From: JABDGR01 sp964561455
Lineage (GTDB): Bacteria > Verrucomicrobiota > Verrucomicrobiia > Opitutales > JABDGR01
Length of the DNA stretch: 64,000 nt
Direction: 5' to 3'
NCBI GenBank assembly: GCA_964561455.1
Contig: CAZLPS010000003.1
Coordinates: 1-64,000, forward strand
Below the pieces are notes generated by a model. The model did not search any database. It saw nothing but the letters and a program-made list of their open reading frames with translations, and was not told the DNA's origin. The position numbers and the translations under genes are program-made. Below are positions 15,372-24,376 of this stretch, one piece after another; the first letter of the stretch is position 1; each line of letters begins with the position of its first letter.

Positions 15372-16922
15372 CTACTCCGCCAGCTTCAGCAAATCCCGGG
15401 TCGCCGGCACGTCGCGAATGATTTGGGCGGGGTCGGGCCCGGTGCCGATGTAGCGCAGGTTGGGCACGGGGACGCTGGACGAGCCACCGCGCGTGGCGAC
15501 ATCGAGGATGCTCTTCATCATGAACGCCACGTAGCGCTGGGCATTTTTGGGCAGCCTGGCAAATGACGTAATGCCAGCGATGTCCTCCGACCAACCCGGG
15601 AGTTTGGCAAACACGGGCTGCAGGTCCTTGCGCACCTGGTCGTCGCGCGGGACGCCGGCAGTCATTTTGCCGTCACGCGCGCAGTAGCCGGTGCAGACCA
15701 GAAGCTCGCCCTGCCAGGCGCCACGGTGGGTGAGGGCGTCGAGCTTGTTGATTACCAGGTCCTGATAGCCGCCGTAGCGGAGGGCATCGCCCTTTTCCAC
15801 GGCGTCGAACCAGCCCACCATGCGCTGGCGGCCGGTGCTGGTGCCGTACTCGAGCTCGCGCAGGAGTTTGCCCAGCGGGTGGAGGTCGTCCATCTGCGTG
15901 AGAAAGACGTGCGTGCCGACTTTGGTGTCGTAGGCTTTGCAGCAGCCGACCGTGTGCACCGGCTGACAGGGAATGCCCGCGCTCTGAAAGAACTCCGGCG
16001 TGTAGGTGTGCGACGCGGTGACGTTGGGCGAGAAGCCGTGGCGTTTGTCGAGCCAGTAGCTCTGGCCAAATTCGCCAATGACGTACTGTCCGCGGTTAAG
16101 CGCGGTGAGGACCGCCTCGCGTACGTCGCCGATGCGCGGAAGGAGGCGCTGCCCGGCGCGCCAATAAGTTTCGATGACCTTGTCGTTGTCGAGAAAGAAC
16201 GATTCCTTGCTGCGGAACTGGCAGAAATCGAAATCCTCCTTCTGGAAAATCCCGGCGTCAATGGCGGCCTGGTTGGCGCGGGTTTCGGCGAGCGTCAGCC
16301 GGTCGAAGAAATTGTCCCAATGCTCGGGTATGACCTGGCAGATGTCTTTGATGATGCGCGAGGCGCGGGTCAGGCGCACGCGGAATTTCTTGACAAAATT
16401 ATCGCGGGAACCGCGGAAATCGTCGTAATAAATCGGCCATTGATTGACCTCGTCGCTATAGGCGGGCGTAATGCCACGGCCGGTCGAGCCGCGCGGGGGC
16501 TCGCCGAGGACGTGCGAACGGTAATCCTCCCACGCGAGGTCGAGGAGGCGGTGGGAGACGTCGGCGAGGAGGGTGCGTTCGTCAATGAGCAGACGTTCGA
16601 AGACTTGGTAGCCGCGGCGTTCAAGGGGCTCGAGCTCCCACCAGAATTTGCGCGGATCGGCGACGACCCCCGCGCCGATGGCGAGGGTGGCCACGTCGGA
16701 ATCTATAACGCCCGCGGGGAGGAGGTTGAGCTTGAGGCCCCCGGCGGTGTGGCCGGAATTGGCGCCCCCATTGACCTTGAGGACCAAGGCGACGGCGTCG
16801 CGGCGCTTCGTGCTTTCCCGCAGCTCGGCGGCAATTTCATAGACGAGGCGCCCCTTGCCCTCGTCGCCGAGGCTGATGCCGACGTCGGCGATTAACTGAC
16901 TGGTGAAGGGGGGGAGGGCCAT
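15372..16922 (-). CDS. purA: Adenylosuccinate synthetase, divergent
   Basis: A 516-residue protein, longer than the usual ~430. PurA joins IMP and aspartate with GTP in AMP synthesis. Recognisable motifs are LGDEGKGR with the catalytic Asp, GGANSGHTAG with the catalytic His, GSTGRGITPAY, STGRQRMVGWFDA and GTGPDPAQII. Deviations include SLGDEGKG for QWGDEGKG and EFGQSYWLDKRHG where EGAQG-x-x-LD-x-x-HG is expected, plus extra sequence between motifs. GDEGKG retains Asp, unlike the phage PurZ branch. It stands alone. Whether it is the only PurA of the cell or a paralogue cannot be told here. Confidence 0.75.
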   Translation of the reverse strand: MALPPFTSQLIADVGISLGDEGKGRLVYEIAAELRESTKRRDAVALVLKVNGGANSGHTAGGLKLNLLPAGVIDSDVATLAIGAGVVADPRKFWWELEPLERRGYQVFERLLIDERTLLADVSHRLLDLAWEDYRSHVLGEPPRGSTGRGITPAYSDEVNQWPIYYDDFRGSRDNFVKKFRVRLTRASRIIKDICQVIPEHWDNFFDRLTLAETRANQAAIDAGIFQKEDFDFCQFRSKESFFLDNDKVIETYWRAGQRLLPRIGDVREAVLTALNRGQYVIGEFGQSYWLDKRHGFSPNVTASHTYTPEFFQSAGIPCQPVHTVGCCKAYDTKVGTHVFLTQMDDLHPLGKLLRELEYGTSTGRQRMVGWFDAVEKGDALRYGGYQDLVINKLDALTHRGAWQGELLVCTGYCARDGKMTAGVPRDDQVRKDLQPVFAKLPGWSEDIAGITSFARLPKNAQRYVAFMMKSILDVATRGGSSSVPVPNLRYIGTGPDPAQIIRDVPATRDLLKLAE

Positions 16923-17300
16923 GGAGAAGGTGAAAATTAAGAACTAAGAATTAAGAAGTCCAAAACAAAACGCTGGCTGGGGCATTTTAACCGCCGCCGG
17001 CCCGGGCCAGAGCAGCGTGGCTGAGGGTAGCGGCCGCTGCCGGCCAAGGGCGTCGGGGGTGGCTTCATTGTTTCCGGCCTCTGCTGCCGGGCAAGGCTAA
17101 TCGGGGTGGAGGGCCGGGGTATTCCGGACATCTGAAGAAGCGCACGTTCCGTTGCCGCAGCCGGGCTTTTGCTTGGAGATTGTCTTCAATGATTATGAAG
17201 CAGTGGCGAATTTTGCACGTTCGCCGGAGAAGTGAAGCAAGGTATTGGTCTCGGATTTGCGGAAAGTGACCACGGTCGGAATAACGGCATTTGAGTTATG
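16923..17300. other. Gap between divergent purA and the kelch/collagen gene
   Basis: A short AATTAAG run (16932-16958) lies directly upstream of purA. The rest, up to about 17300, shows no gene, RNA or repeat that I can support. Divergent promoters must lie here or in the following AT-rich stretch. Confidence 0.5.
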
Positions 17301-17412
17301 ATTTGTTCTTATTAAGAACAAATGGCCTTTTTTGACCACGGATGGCTGCGCCAGATTTTTTGAAATTATTTTTAAAAAAAGATTGCCCTTGATAATTTTT
17401 ACAGTAAATCAG
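17301..17412 (+). promoter_or_regulatory. AT-rich inverted repeat and promoter-like region before the kelch/collagen gene
   Basis: A perfect 10-bp inverted repeat (17301-17310 with 17314-17323, loop ATT) is followed by a TTTTTT run (17328-17333), giving a terminator-like shape with an AT-only-type stem. Downstream the DNA is strongly AT-rich and holds a GATAAT hexamer (17391-17396) as a possible -10. This is the main AT-rich island in the GC-rich neighbourhood. A transcription-control role is inferred. Confidence 0.35.
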
Positions 17413-17526
17413 CAGCGCGCGCGCTTCGTTTTTTCGGTGCATGTGCGCGCGTACTTTTTTCCGGGCTGGCGGCGCCCTGGCATGGCCGCGTCTAAAACTA
17501 CCACCACGCCAGTGAAGGATCCCACT

Positions 17527-20500
17527 ATGAATACCCGATTGATGTTTTGCCGTCTGTCCAAGCTCGCCAGCGGGCTTTTGTTTGCCGCCACCTTCGGTGC
17601 ATTTGCTCCTGTCGCCCATGGGCAGATTGGTTCCTGGGCCGCTGCGGCGCCGATGCCCACGGCGCGGGCGCTCTCCGCCGTTGGCAACATTGACGGGGTC
17701 CTCTATGTCGTGGGTGGCCAGACGATCAATGCCCATTTGGCGACGGTGGAATCGTATGATCCCGCCACCAACAGTTGGGCCGCAGGGAATCCGGCGCCTT
17801 ACATTCAAGGCGCTGCGGCCTATGGGGTGATCAATGGCCAGCTTTACATCGCCGGGGGATATGCCAACGGCAAAACCATCAATAACTTAATGGCTTATAA
17901 CCCGGCCACCGATAGTTGGACCTCAAACGCACCGATGCCAACGAGCCGGGACGTGGCCGGCGGCGGGGTGATCAACGGGCTCCTGTACGTTGCTGGAGGC
18001 GCAGACAATAACGGCCACGAACTTTCCAACTTGGAAGTTTATGATCCCGTTTCCAACGCCTGGACGGAACTGCCGCCGATGCCGACTGCGCGGCAGGTTC
18101 TTGGCGTCGGGGTGGTTAATGGGATACTCTACGCTTGCGGAGGCGATGCAGGCGGCACAATTTTAAACACGGTCGAAGCCTATGATCCGGTCCATGGGGT
18201 CTGGACTACGAAAGCGCCGATGCCGACGGCCCGCTCCTATCTCAGCGTATCGGTTGTCAATGGCATTCTCTATGCCTGTGGCGGCAGCGATGGCACGAAT
18301 TGGCTCAATAAGGTCGAGGCCTACAATGCGGCGACGAATACTTGGTCATCGGTCGCATCCATGCCCACGGCCCGGGGTGGATTGGAAACGGCTCCCATCA
18401 ATGGGGTTCTCTATGCAGTCGGAGGCGTCCTGGGCTCGGGAGTCCTTTCGAATTTGGAGGCCTTTACGCCCCCCGCCGCCCTGGTCGGCCCCGCTGGCCC
18501 GCAAGGCCCGGCTGGTGCGGATGGCGCTCCCGGCCCCGCTGGCGCAACCGGTCCGGCGGGTCCACAAGGCCCCCAAGGTCCTGCTGGCCTGACCGGCCCG
18601 CAAGGCCCGGTCGGACCACAGGGAGACACAGGCGCAGCCGGCCAGACCGGACTCGAAGGCCCTCAAGGTCAGCCAGGCGCACAAGGCCCTGCCGGTCCGC
18701 AAGGCCCCGCAGGTGCGGATGGCACTCCGGGCCCCGCTGGGCCGCAAGGTCCCACCGGTCTGCAAGGCCCGGCAGTCCAAGGAAGTTGGGCGACGGTGGC
18801 ACCCATGCCGACGGCGGTGCGAAACCCATCGGTGGCGGGAGACGATACGCGGCAGACTCTGTATGTCGCCGGCGGGTTGGGAAGTTATTTCAATACCATT
18901 CCCGATGTGCAAATTTACCAGGTTTCCACCAACACGTGGTCGTCGGCCCCGTCGTTGCCGGCCAATACGGACTTGGGCAGCGGGGCGGTGTTGAACGGAA
19001 TTTTCTATGTGGCGGGCGGCCTGCCCTACTATGGTGATCCCACGGCTAATTTGTTTGCCTATGATCCGGTGGCCAATACCTGGACCGCCAAAACCTCCAT
19101 GTCGGTGCCGCGGACATCTTTCGGCTTGGCCGTCGCGAACGGGAAACTTTATGCGATTGGCGGTGACGGGGTAAACAACACTTCGGTCGAAGCCTACGAT
19201 CCCGCAACCGATTCCTGGACGCCCAAAGCGCCAATGCTTAGTCCGCATGACGACGGGTTTGTTGCCGGTGTCATTAACGGTATCATTTACGTTGCAGGTG
19301 GACTGGGCGACGGTGGCGCCTTTACCCATGACGTCGAAGCCTATGATCCAGCATCGGACACTTGGACCACCGTCGCTTCGCTGCCGACGGCGTTAAATCT
19401 GAATGGCGGCGGCGCCATTAACGGGCGCTTATACCTTGCTGGCGGATACAACAACAATGGCCCAGTCAACACGGTTCAGGTTTATGATCCGGCCACCAAC
19501 ACTTGGAGCACCGATGCGACGATGCCAACGGCACGGGCGGAAATCGGCTCGGCCATTCTGGGCGGAAAACTTTATACTCTAGGCGGCGACACCGCCGGCG
19601 ACGTCCTTGCGACCGTCCAAGTCTTTTTACCGGCTGGCGCCCCCGGCCCTGTCGGTCCACAAGGCCCCGCCGGCCCGGCGGGCGCGGATGGTGCTGCGGG
19701 TTCGGCCGGTCCTGCTGGTCCCGCTGGCCCTGCCGGTCCGCAAGGCCCGATTGGGCTTACCGGTGCATCCGGCCCTGTCGGCCCCCAAGGCCCCGTGGGC
19801 GCGACCGGCCCGGCTGGAGCGGATGGCCCGCAAGGAATACCCGGTGCGACCGGTGCGAGCGGTGCGGCTGGTCCGGTCGGCCCGGCGGGCGCAGATGGAG
19901 CACAAGGTCCTGCCGGCCCAGAGGGTCCTGCTGGCCCGCAAGGTCCCGCCGGTGCCCCAGTTCCAGGCAGTTGGGCGGCGATTCCTTCGATGCTCGCACC
20001 GCGGTCAGGTGCCGCCGTAGCCGCGGACCAGTCGAATCAGTTGGTGTACGCCGCAGGAGGATATAATAACATTAATGGTTATCTTGCGACAATGGAAGTC
20101 TACCAATCGGCCACAAATTCCTGGGTGCCTGGCCCATCCATGCCCACGCCAGCCTTGGGTGCAGGAGGGGCGCTGCTCAATGGAAATTTCTATGTGGTGG
20201 GTGGCGACAATGGCGGCACGCCCATCGCCAACGTGAATTCGTATAATCCGGCAACGGGAGTCTGGACGGCCAAGAATCCGCTTTCGTCAGCCCGGTTCTT
20301 TCCGCAATTGGCCGTGGTGAATGGCGTGCTCTATTTGGTCGGCGGCGTGGACAGCAATTATTCTCCGCTGTCCTCGGTGGAAGTTTATGATCCGGCCACC
20401 GACTCATGGTCGCCAAAAGCTTCGATGAATGCTCCGCGCTACGACTTTGCCATTGGTGTCATTAATGGCATTATCTATGTGGCAGGTGGAACTGATGGCA

Positions 20501-23500
20501 GCAGTGGTTCGCCGGAGGTCGAAGCTTACGACCCGGCGGCGGATGCATGGACCGCCAAGGCGTCCCCGCCTTCGGAATTGAATCCGTGGAGTCTCGTGGG
20601 TGGTGGAGTTGTCAACGGTCTCTTCTACGTTGTTGGCGGTGAGATCAATGGCAGCAATCCTTTTACCAATGATGTTGAAGTATATGATCCCACCACGAAT
20701 ACTTGGAGTGCAAATGCCCCAATTCCCACAGCTCGGGCGAATGACGCCGTGGCCGGTTTGGGTGAAAGGTTGATCGTGCTTGGTGGTGGAAACGCCAGCA
20801 ACAACAACGCTGCGCTGTCGGTGGCGGAGGCATTTACTCCAGCGGGCGCGCAAGGCCCGCAAGGCCCGGTCGGCCCGCAAGGTCCGATTGGATTGACGGG
20901 TGCTGCTGGCCCGGCCGGTCCCCAAGGCCTGGCAGGATTTAATGGAACGGTTGGTCCCGCCGGTCCCGCTGGCCCTGCCGGTCCGACTGGGCCGCAAGGT
21001 CCAGCCGGCCCTACTGGTGCAACCGGAGCGCGAGGCTTGACGGGTAATACCGGAGCGACCGGAGCCAAGGGAGCAACGGGCGCCACCGGCCCACAGGGCC
21101 CGGTTGGCCCGCAAGGTCCGGTTGGCCTGCAAGGTCCTGCTGGATTTAATGGAACGGTCGGTGCCACGGGTCCGGCCGGCCCTGCTGGCCCGCAAGGTCC
21201 GGCTGGCCCGGCAGGTGCGGATGGCGCGGCTGGCCCCGAGGGACCCGCTGGCCCGCAAGGCGCGGCCGGATTGTCCGCTTTGGGCACTTGGAGCCAGGCA
21301 ACCCCGACCCTGACGACCCTCCTTGATCCGGCAGTCGCCTCCGATGAATCAGCGCAGGTTTTGTATGCCGCGGGCGGCGGCATAACGGCGGGTAGCCCAA
21401 ATATAACGGCGAATTTGGAAATTTATCATCCATCCACGAATTCATGGACGTATGGCGCCCCCATGCCCGTGGCAGAATCCGCAGCTGGTGCTGCGGTCCT
21501 CAATGGGATTTTATATGTGGCCGGAGGCACCCTCGACGGTTATAATTGGACATCCAACGTGTTCGCCTACGATCCGGTGGCCGACGTCTGGTCCGCCAAA
21601 GCTCCGTTGTCTCAGGCACGTGTGTTTCCCCGACTCGTGGTCGCCAACGGCATTCTCTATGCCATCGGTGGCGATGACGCCAATAACAACCCCGTGGCCA
21701 CGGTTGAAGCTTATGATCCGGTGCATGATGCTTGGACCCCAAAGGCGTCCCTGCTCGTTGGCCAGGATGGCTTTGGCGTCGGCGTAATCAATGGCGTCAT
21801 CCATGTCGCCGGTGGCTATGCTGCGGACGGAAGCCAGACAACCGTGGAAGCATATAATGCCGCCACCGACTCTTGGACGCTGCGGGCGCCGATTCCGGCA
21901 TCATTTGGTCTCGGCGCCAGCGGTGTTATTAACGGCATTCTCTATGTCACCGGGGACAATTTACCGGATAGTTATGCCTACGATCCCGCGGCGAATGCGT
22001 GGACGGCGAATGTTCCTTTGACTGGAGTTTCGGACGAAGTGGGTTCCGCGAGCCTCGGAGGCAAACTCTATGTTATTGGCGGCTTTAATGGAAGTGGCAC
22101 TGTCGCCACTGTGGAGGTCTTTACTCCCCCTGGTGCGCCTGGCCCCGTCGGTCCATCTGGTCCGCAAGGCCCGGCCGGCGCGGATGGAGTTGCAGGTCCG
22201 GCCGGTCCTGCTGGCCCCTCGGGTCCTGCTGGCCCGGTTGGCCCCCAAGGTGCCACCGGCGCAACGGGCCCGCAAGGCCCTGCCGGTCTGTCTGGAGCCG
22301 ATGGGGCGCCCGGCGCAGTTGGGCCAATTGGTCCCCAAGGTCCGGCTGGAATTGATGGCGCGGCCGGCCCTGCTGGTCCAGAAGGTACGGTTGGCCCCGA
22401 AGGTCCGGAAGGCCCGCAAGGCCCGGCTGCTCCGCTGCCCCAAGGAAGTTGGGCGACGCTACCGCCGATGCCGACAGCCAGAGTTCTACCGGCGGTTGCA
22501 GCCGACGAAACGAGACAAGTGGTGTACGCAGCCGGGGGAAGGGATCCCTATCTCGCGACGATGGACATTTTCCAGCAATCAACAAACACCTGGGTGGCCG
22601 GACCCCCAATGCCGACTCCCGTTGACGCCGCCGGGGCCGCAGTTATTAATGGAATTCTCTATGTTGTCGGAGGCGAGTCCTCTCAAGGGGGCTGGACGGC
22701 CAACGTCGTCGCATTTGACCCGACTACCAACGCTTGGACTACCAAAGCTCCCCTGTCTCAGGCACGATTACAGCCGGGTGTGGTCGCAGTAAATGGGATA
22801 CTTTATGCGATGGGCGGTGCAACCTCCACTGTCACCAGTTCCATCGTCGAAGCCTACGATCCCGCGACTAATACCTGGACATTGAAAGCACCCATGCCGA
22901 CGCCTCGCTACGGATTTGCGATTGGCGCCATTAATGGTGTCATTTATGTGGCGGGCGGTAGTGACGGCACGCTGAACATTCTGGATGTCGAGGCCTACGA
23001 TACGGCGACGAACACCTGGACCACTAAAGCATCATTACCGTTGCCGTTCCCTTATGCCAATTTAGGCGATACTGGCGGGGGTGTCCTAAACGGCATCTTT
23101 TATGTCGCTGGTGGCTTGGCCAATTATGGCGCATCCCACGCCGATCCCACCACGTTCGTTGCGGCGTATGATCCCGCCACTGACACTTGGAGCACGGACA
23201 CTTCCATGCCCACGGCCCGGCATGCCCTCGGAGAGGCCGTCATGGGAGGTAAACTCTACGCGCTTGGCGGCATCAATGATGACAATACCAATGCCGCCAT
23301 TTCCACCGCCGAAGTCTTTTCCCCTGGAGGCGTCGGCCCCATGGGCCCGGCTGGCCCTGCTGGTCCGCAAGGCCCGGCCGGCGCGGATGGAGTTGCAGGT
23401 CCGGCCGGTCCTGCTGGCCCCTCGGGTCCGGCCGGCCCGGTTGGCCCCCAAGGTGCAACCGGCGCAACGGGCCCGCAAGGCCCTGCCGGTCTGTCTGGAG

Positions 23501-24288
23501 CCGATGGCGCGCCCGGTGCGGTTGGTCCCGCTGGTCCCGCTGGCCCAATTGGTCCAGTTGGTCCTATTGGCGCGCCCGGTGCCAAGGGTGACACGGGCGC
23601 AACTGGTGCAGCGGGATCAACCGGTCCCCAGGGTCCGATCGGTGTAACTGGCGCAACTGGTCCCGCAGGCGCACAAGGTCCGGTTGGCCCCATCGGCCCG
23701 ATTGGTCCGAATGGAGCCCCGGGTCCGAAAGGTGACACAGGTGCGACTGGTGCTATCGGTGCAACTGGCCCGCAAGGTCCGATTGGCTTGACTGGAGCGA
23801 CCGGCCCGACCGGCCCGGCTGGCGCGGTTGGCCCGGCTGGCCCAATTGGCCCTGTTGGTCCGGCTGGCGCGACCGGTGCCAAGGGTGCCACGGGTGCAAC
23901 TGGTGCAACCGGGCCGCAGGGTCCGATAGGTTTAACTGGTGCGACTGGCGCAACCGGCCCGACCGGCGCGGTTGGCCCCGTCGGCCCGGTTGGTCCCGTT
24001 GGCCCGACGGGCGCCAAAGGCAATACTGGAGCAACTGGTCCCCAAGGTCCGGTAGGACAGACCGGTGCTACCGGCCCGCAGGGTCCGATCGGCTTGACTG
24101 GCGCAACGGGTGCCACCGGGCCTGCCGGTGCCGCTGGCGCAGGTTTAGTTTCGGGTGCCATTCTACATTTGGCTGGGGGATCGCCGGCTCCGGCCGGATT
24201 CACCAAGATCGGAACCACCGTCGAAATTCTCGACGACACCTCCGGTCATCCTGAGATTCTTCCCATTGACGTCTACCGGAAAAATTAA
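17527..24288 (+). CDS. Giant secreted protein alternating kelch propellers and collagen-like regions
   Basis: About 2253 residues. ATG at 17527 gives a signal peptide (MNTRLMFCRLSKLASGLLFA to AHG-QIGSW); upstream codons lack coding character. Five kelch blocks (about 1-316, 418-699, 815-1105, 1255-1533, 1640-1933), each with about six ~47-residue repeats (YDPATNSW, NGILYVAGG), alternate with five Gly-X-Y regions rich in GPAGPQGPAG. The last collagen stretch is longest, about 90 triplets. A short C-terminal domain follows (GAILHLAGGSPAPAGFTKIG). Blocks 2-5 share a header (GSWA..., VAADETRQVVYAAGG) missing from block 1, so the unit has been duplicated. No anchor or sorting signal is seen. A surface or matrix adhesive role is inferred. 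Confidence 0.85.
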   Translation: MNTRLMFCRLSKLASGLLFAATFGAFAPVAHGQIGSWAAAAPMPTARALSAVGNIDGVLYVVGGQTINAHLATVESYDPATNSWAAGNPAPYIQGAAAYGVINGQLYIAGGYANGKTINNLMAYNPATDSWTSNAPMPTSRDVAGGGVINGLLYVAGGADNNGHELSNLEVYDPVSNAWTELPPMPTARQVLGVGVVNGILYACGGDAGGTILNTVEAYDPVHGVWTTKAPMPTARSYLSVSVVNGILYACGGSDGTNWLNKVEAYNAATNTWSSVASMPTARGGLETAPINGVLYAVGGVLGSGVLSNLEAFTPPAALVGPAGPQGPAGADGAPGPAGATGPAGPQGPQGPAGLTGPQGPVGPQGDTGAAGQTGLEGPQGQPGAQGPAGPQGPAGADGTPGPAGPQGPTGLQGPAVQGSWATVAPMPTAVRNPSVAGDDTRQTLYVAGGLGSYFNTIPDVQIYQVSTNTWSSAPSLPANTDLGSGAVLNGIFYVAGGLPYYGDPTANLFAYDPVANTWTAKTSMSVPRTSFGLAVANGKLYAIGGDGVNNTSVEAYDPATDSWTPKAPMLSPHDDGFVAGVINGIIYVAGGLGDGGAFTHDVEAYDPASDTWTTVASLPTALNLNGGGAINGRLYLAGGYNNNGPVNTVQVYDPATNTWSTDATMPTARAEIGSAILGGKLYTLGGDTAGDVLATVQVFLPAGAPGPVGPQGPAGPAGADGAAGSAGPAGPAGPAGPQGPIGLTGASGPVGPQGPVGATGPAGADGPQGIPGATGASGAAGPVGPAGADGAQGPAGPEGPAGPQGPAGAPVPGSWAAIPSMLAPRSGAAVAADQSNQLVYAAGGYNNINGYLATMEVYQSATNSWVPGPSMPTPALGAGGALLNGNFYVVGGDNGGTPIANVNSYNPATGVWTAKNPLSSARFFPQLAVVNGVLYLVGGVDSNYSPLSSVEVYDPATDSWSPKASMNAPRYDFAIGVINGIIYVAGGTDGSSGSPEVEAYDPAADAWTAKASPPSELNPWSLVGGGVVNGLFYVVGGEINGSNPFTNDVEVYDPTTNTWSANAPIPTARANDAVAGLGERLIVLGGGNASNNNAALSVAEAFTPAGAQGPQGPVGPQGPIGLTGAAGPAGPQGLAGFNGTVGPAGPAGPAGPTGPQGPAGPTGATGARGLTGNTGATGAKGATGATGPQGPVGPQGPVGLQGPAGFNGTVGATGPAGPAGPQGPAGPAGADGAAGPEGPAGPQGAAGLSALGTWSQATPTLTTLLDPAVASDESAQVLYAAGGGITAGSPNITANLEIYHPSTNSWTYGAPMPVAESAAGAAVLNGILYVAGGTLDGYNWTSNVFAYDPVADVWSAKAPLSQARVFPRLVVANGILYAIGGDDANNNPVATVEAYDPVHDAWTPKASLLVGQDGFGVGVINGVIHVAGGYAADGSQTTVEAYNAATDSWTLRAPIPASFGLGASGVINGILYVTGDNLPDSYAYDPAANAWTANVPLTGVSDEVGSASLGGKLYVIGGFNGSGTVATVEVFTPPGAPGPVGPSGPQGPAGADGVAGPAGPAGPSGPAGPVGPQGATGATGPQGPAGLSGADGAPGAVGPIGPQGPAGIDGAAGPAGPEGTVGPEGPEGPQGPAAPLPQGSWATLPPMPTARVLPAVAADETRQVVYAAGGRDPYLATMDIFQQSTNTWVAGPPMPTPVDAAGAAVINGILYVVGGESSQGGWTANVVAFDPTTNAWTTKAPLSQARLQPGVVAVNGILYAMGGATSTVTSSIVEAYDPATNTWTLKAPMPTPRYGFAIGAINGVIYVAGGSDGTLNILDVEAYDTATNTWTTKASLPLPFPYANLGDTGGGVLNGIFYVAGGLANYGASHADPTTFVAAYDPATDTWSTDTSMPTARHALGEAVMGGKLYALGGINDDNTNAAISTAEVFSPGGVGPMGPAGPAGPQGPAGADGVAGPAGPAGPSGPAGPVGPQGATGATGPQGPAGLSGADGAPGAVGPAGPAGPIGPVGPIGAPGAKGDTGATGAAGSTGPQGPIGVTGATGPAGAQGPVGPIGPIGPNGAPGPKGDTGATGAIGATGPQGPIGLTGATGPTGPAGAVGPAGPIGPVGPAGATGAKGATGATGATGPQGPIGLTGATGATGPTGAVGPVGPVGPVGPTGAKGNTGATGPQGPVGQTGATGPQGPIGLTGATGATGPAGAAGAGLVSGAILHLAGGSPAPAGFTKIGTTVEILDDTSGHPEILPIDVYRKN

Positions 24289-24303
24289 ATTGGCCGGCTG
24301 TGG

Positions 24304-24334
24304 CGGCTCCGGGCGCGCAAAACGCTCGGAGCCG
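24304..24334. terminator. Hairpin between convergent genes
   Basis: An 8-bp stem CGGCTCCG/CGGAGCCG (24304-24311 with 24327-24334) lies 16 bases after the kelch/collagen stop and before the grpE stop on the other strand. There is no T-run, so it is only a candidate bidirectional terminator. Confidence 0.4.
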
Positions 24335-24376
24335 TCGAGGCGCCCGCGCTGTCAAAGGCCGATGCCTATTTCCGTT

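Noticed and set aside
15726..16895. A 389-residue plus-strand frame across purA
   Set aside because: Shadow of purA, whose motifs are in order on the minus strand.
15372..16922. PurZ (Z-genome 2-aminoadenine pathway) rather than PurA
   Set aside because: The GDEGKG Asp, replaced in PurZ proteins, is present, and no phage or partner genes (DatZ, DpoZ) are nearby.
17301..17333. Factor-independent terminator upstream of the kelch/collagen gene
   Set aside because: The shape fits (10-bp stem plus T-run), but the stem is AT-only in most positions and no gene ends upstream on that strand, so I listed it only as a regulatory-type inverted repeat.
23256..24239. A Pro-rich 327-residue minus-strand frame opposite the collagen-like region
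   Set aside because: The 9-nt Gly-X-Y periodicity keeps the antisense frame open; the Gly-X-Y sense reading is clearly the coding one.
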